5,862 bases of DNA from Verrucomicrobiota bacterium (GTDB lineage: Bacteria; Verrucomicrobiota; Kiritimatiellia; CAIQIC01; Lenti-01): NCBI GenBank assembly GCA_022709625.1, contig JAKLIL010000126.1, forward strand, positions 1 to 5,862, read 5' to 3'. Below are positions 1 to 5,128 of the stretch, in pieces (within the stretch, counting starts at the first letter, position 1; every line of letters starts with the position of its first letter). A model generated the notes under the pieces. That model was not told where the DNA came from. It saw only the letters and a program-made list of their open reading frames with translations, and ran no database searches. A program made the translations under genes and the position numbers.

Positions 1-1
1 G

Positions 2-70
2 CTTTTCCTGCTGGGCGCCGCGCTCTCCGCCCTGCTCAACAAGCTTGCGCCGGAACCCCCGCGCCCCTGA
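2..70 (+). CDS. C-terminal end of an unidentified, probably membrane protein (partial)
   Basis: The frame starting at base 2 is open from the window edge to a TGA at 68-70 and encodes 22 residues. They begin with a hydrophobic run (LFLLGAALSALL) followed by a short polar, proline-rich tail (NKLAPEPPRP). A hydrophobic helix with a short charged, proline-rich end is typical of the last transmembrane segment and cytoplasmic tail of an integral membrane protein. Too little is visible to name a family. It lies 123 bases upstream of the lactate dehydrogenase start, on the same strand. The frame is inferred from composition only and could be wrong. Confidence 0.45.
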   Translation, partial: LFLLGAALSALLNKLAPEPPRP

Positions 71-152
71 TTGCCCCAGGGGGCACCCGACGCGCGTTGG
101 CATCATTTTTCGCTTTTCGCCGCTCAGCGGGCGGCTTATGTTGTTCTTGGCA

Positions 153-168
153 TGGCAGGATGCTTGCC
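153..168 (+). promoter_or_regulatory. Candidate sigma-54 (RpoN) promoter upstream of ldh
   Basis: The 16 bases TGGCAGGATGCTTGCC fit the -24/-12 consensus TGGCACG-N4-TTGCW at 10 of 12 defined positions. The invariant GG (154-155) and GC (166-167) have the required spacing. The mismatches are G for C at 158 and C for A/T at 168. Transcription would begin around 179, leaving a roughly 15-base leader that contains a GGAA (183-186) eight bases before the ATG at 194. It sits in the only non-coding gap ahead of the three-gene cluster. No enhancer-binding activator gene or upstream activator site was recognised, so this is a sequence match only. Confidence 0.4.
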
Positions 169-193
169 TCTGCGCCGCCTGCCGGAATTCATC

Positions 194-1147
194 ATGGCCA
201 ACATCAAGTCGCGCAAAGTGGCGATTGTCGGCGCCGGGGCCGTGGGCTCCGGATTGGCCTTCGCGCTGGCCCAGGCGGGCATCGCGGAGGAAATCGCGCT
301 GGTGGACGTCAACGCCGACTTGGCCAAGGGCCAAGCCCTCGATTTGGCCCACGGCGCCCCGTTCTACCGGCCGGTGACGATTCGCGCCGCCGCGGGACCG
401 GAGGCGTATCGGGACGCCGCCGTGGTCGTCGTTACGGCGGGCAAGGCCCAGTCCGGACCGGACCAAAGCCGGCTGGATCTCACGCAGACCAACGCCCGGA
501 TCGTAACCGGCATCGCCGCCGAGATCCAGGCGGCCAACCCCGAGGCCGTCGTGCTGGTGGCGACCAATCCGGTCGACGTCGTGACGCACGTCGCGCGCCT
601 GCGAAGCCGCTGGCCGCGCGGGCGCATGTTGGGTTCGGGCACGGTGCTGGACTCCGCGCGCTTTCGCTGGCTGCTCGCCGAACATTGCGGCATTGCGCCC
701 CAGAACGTCCACGCGTCCATCCTCGGTGAGCACGGCGACAGCGAATTCGCGGCCTGGTCGCTGGTCCACGTGGCCGGGCTGCCGATGGACGACTATTGCT
801 CGATTTGCCGCAAGTGCGACTTCGTCCATCGCCGCCCGCAGCTCGTGGAGCAGGTGCGCCGCTCGGCGTACCACATCATCGGCTACAAGGGGTCGACCAG
901 CTTCGGCGTCGCGATGGCCATGACCCAGATCGTGCGGGCCATCCTCCGCAACGAGCGGCGCGTGCTGACCGTTTCCGCGCCGCTGGAAGGCGAATACGGG
1001 CTGACCGACGTGACGCTGGGGATTCCGTGCGTCGTCGGCGCCAACGGCATCGAGGAAATCGTGGAGGCGCGGCTCTCCCCGGTTGAACGGCAGGATCTGG
1101 AGCGGTCCGCGCTGATTTTGCGGGAGCATCTGGCCCAATTGGCATGA
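194..1147 (+). CDS. ldh: L-lactate dehydrogenase (NAD-dependent)
   Basis: This 317-residue protein has the usual length for the LDH/MDH family; the enzyme interconverts pyruvate and L-lactate with NADH in the cytoplasm. The Rossmann fold opens with GAGAVGSG (residues 13-20), and Asp38 in VDVN would bind the NAD ribose. Other family residues are Asn125 (TNP), Asp153/Arg156 in GTVLDSARFR, catalytic His180 in LGEHGDSE, and Thr235 in KGST. Gln86 at the specificity position, RLDL after it, and KGST argue for lactate rather than malate; malate dehydrogenases have Arg there. The mobile loop (86-93) is one residue longer than usual, so the substrate is not certain. Residues 202-208 form a CxxCxxC, which I recall from some other bacterial LDHs. 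The ATG at 194 is preferred because the family begins just before the Rossmann motif; the in-frame upstream extension to 71 (TTG) does not look protein-like. The stop overlaps the kinase start by four bases (ATGA). Confidence 0.9.
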   Translation: MANIKSRKVAIVGAGAVGSGLAFALAQAGIAEEIALVDVNADLAKGQALDLAHGAPFYRPVTIRAAAGPEAYRDAAVVVVTAGKAQSGPDQSRLDLTQTNARIVTGIAAEIQAANPEAVVLVATNPVDVVTHVARLRSRWPRGRMLGSGTVLDSARFRWLLAEHCGIAPQNVHASILGEHGDSEFAAWSLVHVAGLPMDDYCSICRKCDFVHRRPQLVEQVRRSAYHIIGYKGSTSFGVAMAMTQIVRAILRNERRVLTVSAPLEGEYGLTDVTLGIPCVVGANGIEEIVEARLSPVERQDLERSALILREHLAQLA

Positions 1148-3669
1148 AAACCGCGCGGACATTTGCGCCGACGTGGCGGCGGGGCCGCGGCCTGGCGGCC
1201 GGCTGGGCGCTGCTGGCAATCGGTGGAATCCCCGGCGCCGCCTTGAGCGAGGCGGCCCAAACCCCGACGAATCTGGTCGTGGCCAGCGACGACAACTATC
1301 CGCCCTATATTTTCCGCAACCAACGCGGCCAACTCCAAGGCATTGTGCCGGACCAATGGACGCTTTGGCAGCAGAAGACGGGTGTGCGGGTCGAATTGCG
1401 GGCGATGGATTGGTCCGAGGCCCAGCGCGTGATGGCGGCCGGCGAGGCGGACGTCATCGACACGATCTTCCGGACGCCGGAGCGCGAACAGCGCTACCAA
1501 TTCACGGCGCCCTATGCCCGGATCGAGGTGCCGATTTTCTCCCACAAGACCCTGGGCGGAATCACCGACACGGACTCCCTGAAAGGCTTCACCGTCGGCG
1601 TCAAGGCCGGCGACGCCGCCATCGAGATGCTCCAGGCCGGCGGCATCGACAGCCTCAAGCTCTTTCCCAGCTACGAAGCCATCATTCTGGCGGCGAAGAA
1701 CGACGAACTCAAGGTCTTCACCGTGGACGAGCCCGCCGCCGTGTACTATTTGTACAAGTACGACATTGCCGCCCAGTTCCGGCAGTCGTTCGTGCTGTAT
1801 ACCGGCGAGTTCCACCGCGCGACGACAAAGACGAACCCCGAAATCTTCGCGCTCGTGCAAGAGGGTTTCAACCGGATCACGCCCCGGGAGTACCGGACCA
1901 TCGACCACCGGTGGATGGGAACGCCTTTCCCGCTGAAAGAAACCCTGCGCGCGTGGCTGCCGGCGCTGTTCCTGATCGCGGGCGTCGTCTCCTTCCTGCT
2001 GGCAACCAACTTCGTGCTGCGCCAGCGGGTCCGGGCGCGCACGGCCGAACTGCACGCAACCCTGGAAAATCTCCGGCAAAGCCTCGACAAGCGCAAGAAA
2101 TCCGAAGAGGAACTGCGCGCGTCCAAGGAGTACTTCGCCTCGGTCTTCGATGCGATGAACGACGCCCTGCTCATTGTCGATCCCGACACCGGCGCCATCG
2201 AGGACGCCAACCGGCGCACGGAGGAAATGTACGGCTATCCGCGCGATGAGCTGCTTGCCAGCGACTGGAAGCCCCTGTGCGCCGACATGCCATCCCGGAC
2301 GGAGGCGGAAGGCATCGCCCGGATCCACCGGGCGCGCACCGAAGGCCCGCAAACGTTCGAATGGCTGGGCAAGCGCCGCGACGGGCACGTGTTCTGGGTA
2401 GACGTCAGCCTGCGCCGCGTGCAGCTCGGCGCGGGCGACCGCATCGTCGTCACGGTACGGGACATCACCGACCGCAAAGCCAACGAGGAGGAGCGCCGCA
2501 ACTACGAGCGCCGGCTGCAGGAGGCCAACAAGCTGGAAAGCCTGGGGATGCTGGCCGGCGGCATCGCCCACGATTTCAACAACCTGCTGGCGGCAATCCT
2601 GGGCAACATCGAGCTGGCGCTGATGGCCATCCCGGAAAAATCCCCGGCCCACGAAGACATCCAAGCCGCCATTACCGCCACCAAGCGGGCCGGCGACCTC
2701 GTCCAGCAAATGCTGGCCTATTCCGGCAAGGGCCGCTTCCTGATCGAGCCGGTGGATATCTCCGCCATCGCCCGCGAAACCGTCCACATCCTGCATACCT
2801 CGATCCCCAGGGAAGCCAAGGTAAACCTCCGCTTGGCCGATGCCCTCCCGCTGATCGAGGCCGACGTCACCCAACTGCGCCAAGTGGCCATGAATCTCGT
2901 CCTGAACGCCGCCGAAGCCCTCCGCGACGGGGCCGGTACGATCGACATCGCCACCGGCGTGATGGAAAGCCTGGGCGGCGACCTGAGCCACGTCTTTCCT
3001 CCGGAACCCCTGCCGCCCGGCCCCTACGCCTATCTCGAAGTGGCCGATTCCGGCAGCGGCATCAAGACCGAAACCCTAAACAAGATTTTCGACCCCTTTT
3101 ACAGCACCAAATTCATCGGCCGCGGGCTGGGTCTGTCCGTGGTCTACGGCATCGTGCGCGGGCACAAGGGCGCGATCCAGGTGAACAGCGTGCCCGGCCA
3201 AGGCACCGCTTTCCGCGTCCTGTTTCCCGTCCATCCGCCGCCGACGACCGTCTTGGCGCCGCCGGCCGAAGCGCCGGCGGAATGGAGCGGCGCGGGGCGC
3301 CTGGTGCTGCTGGTGGACGACGATCCCGGCGTGGTCGACACCGCGGTCAAGCTGCTCCAGCGGCTGGGGCTGCAAGTGCTCTGCGCGATGGACGGCGACC
3401 ACGCCATCCATTTGTTCCGGGCCCAAGCCCAGAATTTGGCGGGCATCATTCTCGATTTGACCATGCCCCATCTGGACGGCGCCCAGACCCTCGCCGAACT
3501 GCGCCGGATCCGCCCCGACATTCCCGTCATCGTCTCCAGCGGGCATGGCAAGCAGGAGGTCCTGCAGCGCTTCGTCGGCCTGAATCCGGAAGGCTTCCTC
3601 CACAAACCCTATACCCTCGAGGGATTGCGCAATGCCCTCGGCAACCTGCTGCCGCCGACGCCCTCTTGA
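1144..3669 (+). CDS. Hybrid sensor histidine kinase: SBP_bac_3 sensor, TM, PAS, HisKA, HATPase, REC
   Basis: An 841-residue membrane sensor kinase. A signal peptide (RR at 12-13, hydrophobic 17-33, likely cleavage near 37-38) precedes a periplasmic amino-acid-binding-type domain (about 43-262), implying sensing of a small solute. One membrane helix (about 270-293) is followed by a charged linker likely to be coiled coil (294-328) and a PAS/PAC domain (about 325-445). The HisKA helix carries the phosphoacceptor His476 in GGIAHDFNN. The ATPase has an N box (Asn584, Asn588), G1 DSGSG (635-639), F box FDPFYSTK (649-656) and G2 GRGLGL (659-664). A C-terminal receiver has the acidic pocket Asp725-727, phosphoacceptor Asp771, Ser798/799 and Lys821. 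All catalytic residues appear intact. There is no output domain, so signalling must pass to a separate partner not seen here. The start overlaps the ldh stop (ATGA). The nearest purine-rich stretch (1122-1126) is too far upstream to act as a ribosome site, so translation is probably coupled. The ligand is unknown; the ldh link makes an organic acid a guess. Confidence 0.92.
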   Translation: MKTARTFAPTWRRGRGLAAGWALLAIGGIPGAALSEAAQTPTNLVVASDDNYPPYIFRNQRGQLQGIVPDQWTLWQQKTGVRVELRAMDWSEAQRVMAAGEADVIDTIFRTPEREQRYQFTAPYARIEVPIFSHKTLGGITDTDSLKGFTVGVKAGDAAIEMLQAGGIDSLKLFPSYEAIILAAKNDELKVFTVDEPAAVYYLYKYDIAAQFRQSFVLYTGEFHRATTKTNPEIFALVQEGFNRITPREYRTIDHRWMGTPFPLKETLRAWLPALFLIAGVVSFLLATNFVLRQRVRARTAELHATLENLRQSLDKRKKSEEELRASKEYFASVFDAMNDALLIVDPDTGAIEDANRRTEEMYGYPRDELLASDWKPLCADMPSRTEAEGIARIHRARTEGPQTFEWLGKRRDGHVFWVDVSLRRVQLGAGDRIVVTVRDITDRKANEEERRNYERRLQEANKLESLGMLAGGIAHDFNNLLAAILGNIELALMAIPEKSPAHEDIQAAITATKRAGDLVQQMLAYSGKGRFLIEPVDISAIARETVHILHTSIPREAKVNLRLADALPLIEADVTQLRQVAMNLVLNAAEALRDGAGTIDIATGVMESLGGDLSHVFPPEPLPPGPYAYLEVADSGSGIKTETLNKIFDPFYSTKFIGRGLGLSVVYGIVRGHKGAIQVNSVPGQGTAFRVLFPVHPPPTTVLAPPAEAPAEWSGAGRLVLLVDDDPGVVDTAVKLLQRLGLQVLCAMDGDHAIHLFRAQAQNLAGIILDLTMPHLDGAQTLAELRRIRPDIPVIVSSGHGKQEVLQRFVGLNPEGFLHKPYTLEGLRNALGNLLPPTPS

Positions 3670-4145
3670 CCGATACGCTGACCATTGCGGAACGCAGCCG
3701 GCTCATGGCCAGGATCCGGGGGAAGAACACCGGCCCGGAGCGGGCCGTGCGTGCGCTGCTCCACCGCGCGGGATACCGTTTTCGCCTTCACGCGTCCAAC
3801 TTGCCCGGCAAACCCGACATCGTTCTGCCGCGGTTCCGGACCGTGGTATTCGTCCACGGCTGCTTCTGGCATCGGCATGCGGGATGCAAGGTGGCCACGA
3901 TGCCCAAAAGCCATCGGCGGTTCTGGACGGAGAAATTCACGCGCAACGTCGCCAACGACCGCAAGCACCGCCGCCGCCTGCGTCGGATGGGCTGGCGGGT
4001 CGTGACGATCTGGGCCTGCGGGCTCAAGCGGCCCGAACGCGTGCTGGCGCAGATCGAACGGGCCTTGCGTCCGCGGACGCGGCGCTATGTCATGGTCCCA
4101 CCCCGAGCGTTGCCGCAGGTGGCGGAACGCCGGCCCGGAACGTAG
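3666..4145 (+). CDS. vsr: Very short patch repair (Vsr) DNA mismatch endonuclease
   Basis: A 159-residue protein; E. coli Vsr is 156. Vsr nicks DNA 5' of the T in T:G mismatches left by deamination of 5-methylcytosine. Family features are ERSRLMARIRGKNT (9-22), LPGKPDIVLP (46-55) with catalytic Asp51, and FVHGCFWHRHAGC (62-74) with His64, Trp68 and His69. Zn ligands are Cys66, His71, Cys74 and Cys118 (TIWAC); the last two are shifted by one relative to E. coli. The TTG start at 3666 was chosen because it keeps the conserved N-terminal helix and puts Asp51, His64, Cys66 and His69 at E. coli numbering. The only in-frame ATG nearby (3705) lies inside the ERSRLM motif. TTG overlaps the kinase TGA (TTGA), with no clear ribosome site, suggesting coupling. 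The last roughly 20 residues go beyond the family core and overlap an inverted repeat. No cytosine methyltransferase lies in the window, so the methylation partner is unknown. Confidence 0.93.
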   Translation: MTDTLTIAERSRLMARIRGKNTGPERAVRALLHRAGYRFRLHASNLPGKPDIVLPRFRTVVFVHGCFWHRHAGCKVATMPKSHRRFWTEKFTRNVANDRKHRRRLRRMGWRVVTIWACGLKRPERVLAQIERALRPRTRRYVMVPPRALPQVAERRPGT

Positions 4146-4290
4146 ATCCCATCTCGGTGCCATCCATTGCGTTGCGCACCGATCTGGAAATGCCAGATTG
4201 ACATTTCCGCGCATTCTCCCCAAGGTCCACTTGGTGGGCAGGTGAATCCGACCACGGAACAATCGCCCATTGAACGATAATTGTTCGGCA
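4095..4290. repeat. Cluster of inverted repeats, possible interspersed repeat or structured non-coding element
   Basis: This stretch spans the end of vsr and the gap after it, and holds a row of stem-loop sequences. (1) 4107-4130: GCGTT-g-CCGC/GCGG-AACGC, 9 pairs with one bulge and a 5-base loop. (2) 4154-4160 TCGGTGC with 4176-4182 GCACCGA, 7 perfect pairs. (3) 4182-4187 ATCTGG with 4193-4198 CCAGAT, 6 pairs, 5-base loop. (4) 4186-4192 GGAAATG with 4202-4208 CATTTCC, 7 pairs; excludes (3). (5) 4220-4224 CCAAG with 4230-4234 CTTGG, extended by CC/GG across a bulged T. (6) 4257-4263 GAACAAT with 4280-4286 ATTGTTC, 7 pairs. No stem is followed by a T-run, so these are not classical terminators. 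The stretch is visibly more AT-rich than its neighbours. No convincing protein reads through 4146-4270 on either strand. The density suggests a REP/MITE-like repeat or an RNA element; the exact ends are unknown. Confidence 0.5.
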
Positions 4291-4705
4291 TGGCAGACTC
4301 GTCCATTTCCGCCACAAATTCCTGCGGGTGGTCCTCTGCTACCGCCGCCCGTTCCGCATCACAACGGCGCGTCGCCTCAGCGACTCCATCGTGGAAATCC
4401 GCGCCGCTCGGGCCGACGGGAGCCAGCTTGAGCACCGGGCCGGGCAATTCGCGTTCTTCCGCCTGCTCTCTCCCGTCTGCGGCCTGAAGGAACACCCGTT
4501 CACGATCTCCTCGCCTCCCGGGTCCGCCACGCTCAACATCACCGTCAAGACGCTCGGCGATTATTCGGCCGCTCTCCCGGCGGCGGCCGCGGGCGCCAAG
4601 CTGCTCTGCGACAGGCCCTACGGGCGATTCACTCCGGCACGCGGCGCCGGCCCGCATCTCTTCGTGCCGGCGGCATCGGCATCACGCCGTTCCTGTCCAT
4701 CTTGA
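4274..4705 (+). pseudogene. Ferric-reductase-like flavoprotein, FAD-binding part (5'-truncated, frameshifted)
   Basis: This is the front half of a broken gene whose other half lies in another frame from 4666. The frame opens after a TGA at 4271-4273; the first plausible start is GTG 4328 (CTG 4322 is another), both without a ribosome site. Counting from GTG 4328, PFRITTARRLSD begins the FAD domain near residue 8. AGQFAFFR (38-45) follows, then the flavin-binding HPFTISS (56-62), TVKTLGDYS (72-80) and PYGRF (97-101). HPFTISS is characteristic of ferric reductase and NADPH-oxidase-type flavoproteins (COG4097-like ferredoxin/ferric reductase family), which pass electrons from NAD(P)H via FAD to a membrane heme domain. 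That roughly 200-residue membrane domain is absent: only about 130 bases separate this frame from vsr, and they hold the inverted-repeat cluster. Homology is lost after Val113 (4664-4666); the remaining codons to the stop before 4705 are out of frame. Confidence 0.75.
4664..4668 (+). other. Frameshift point inside the NAD-binding motif
   Basis: Up to GTG (4664-4666) the protein reads sensibly in the frame that contains 4328. From base 4666 the next frame reads A-GGIGITPF, the expected NAD(P)-binding glycine motif. The G at 4666 must therefore be used twice, which means one G has been lost: GTGGCC is expected and GTGCC is present. A real mutation or a base error in a short G run would look the same. 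No slippery heptamer for programmed -1 frameshifting is visible. Confidence 0.8.
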
Positions 4706-5034
4706 GGGAATGGGATGCCGCTGGAATCTCCGCGCCGGTCACGCTGATCTGGAGCATGCGCACCCGGAGCGAACGGGTCGACGCGGGGTTCTTCGAAGCC
4801 GTGGCCGCCCGCCATCCGGCGTTCCGGTTCGTTCCGGTGCTGACGCGCGAGCCGGGAGGGACCGGCCGGCGCGTGGACCGCGCGCTGCTGCGCGCATGCC
4901 TCGGACCGGCTGGCGCCGACCGCCTGGCGGCATACGTCTGCGGCCCCGACGCCTTGCGCCGGAGCGTGACGGCCCATCTGCGCGACCTCGGCCTGCCGCG
5001 GAGTGCGATCCACACCGAGGCGTTTTCATCCTAG
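4666..5034 (+). pseudogene. Ferric-reductase-like flavoprotein, NAD(P)H-binding part (after frameshift)
   Basis: This is the C-terminal half of the broken flavoprotein, 122 residues after the frame change. It starts with AGGIGITPFLSIL, the glycine-rich NAD(P) motif of the ferredoxin-NADP reductase superfamily. A Rossmann-like strand TLIWSMRTRSE follows, where this family contacts the nucleotide. Near the end are YVCGPDALRRSV, the conserved CGP motif, and the closing HTEAFSS with an aromatic residue near the flavin. The 3' end is complete (TAG 5032-5034). On its own this part could only be translated from weak starts such as TTG 4702, which would omit the nucleotide-binding motif, so an independent functional protein is unlikely. 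Apart from the frameshift its sequence is well preserved, so the lesion is recent or is a sequencing error. Confidence 0.75.
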
Positions 5035-5071
5035 CGCATAGTGATGGCAACCCCGTGGAATTGCGCGCACC

Positions 5072-5099
5072 GGCGAACCCCAGATGACGTACCTTCGCC
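5072..5099. terminator. Weak inverted repeat between convergent genes
   Basis: GGCGAA (5072-5077) is matched by TTCGCC (5094-5099) with a 16-base loop. It lies in the 94-base gap between the flavoprotein stop and the end of the minus-strand pcnB-like gene, where a shared terminator would be expected. There is no T-run on either side and the loop is long, so it may be chance. Nothing else was recognised in the gap. Confidence 0.15.
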
Positions 5100-5128
5100 C
5101 AATCAAGCCTGCTGCCGCCGAACTTGGA

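Noticed and set aside
72..85. TGCCC/GGGCA hairpin after the first gene as a terminator
   Set aside because: It is only five pairs, and the nearest T-run (106-110) is about 20 bases away, so it does not fit an intrinsic terminator.
71..193. In-frame extension of ldh upstream to a TTG
   Set aside because: The extra 41 residues have no LDH similarity, precede the normal N-terminus, and overlap the promoter-like sequence.
883..2991. A 702-codon open frame on the minus strand, antisense to ldh and most of the kinase
   Set aside because: It lies opposite two genes with clear domains and intact catalytic motifs. Its translation has no recognisable motif and the Gly/Gln/Val/Asp-rich composition typical of antisense frames in GC-rich DNA.
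2277..3665. The long plus-strand frame upstream of and continuous with vsr
   Set aside because: It overlaps the kinase out of frame and gives an Arg/Pro/Gly-rich sequence with no motifs. Only the part from TTG 3666 onward is a real protein.
3705..3707. ATG as an alternative vsr start
   Set aside because: It would cut off the conserved ERSR part of the N-terminal motif and shift Asp51 and His64 away from the family spacing.
4146..4290. Integron attC site, CRISPR repeats or tRNA in the inverted-repeat cluster
   Set aside because: The stems differ from one another, there are no evenly spaced direct repeats, no integrase-type core sites were seen, and no tRNA arm or T-loop (GTTCRA) arrangement is present.
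4085..4657. Minus-strand open frames across the inverted-repeat region as possible genes
   Set aside because: They run antisense to the vsr end and the flavoprotein FAD domain, show no family motif, and have no ribosome site. They look incidental.
4661..4672. Programmed -1 ribosomal frameshift in the flavoprotein
   Set aside because: There is no X XXY YYZ slippery sequence, and the shift falls within an essential nucleotide-binding motif. A lost G explains it more simply.
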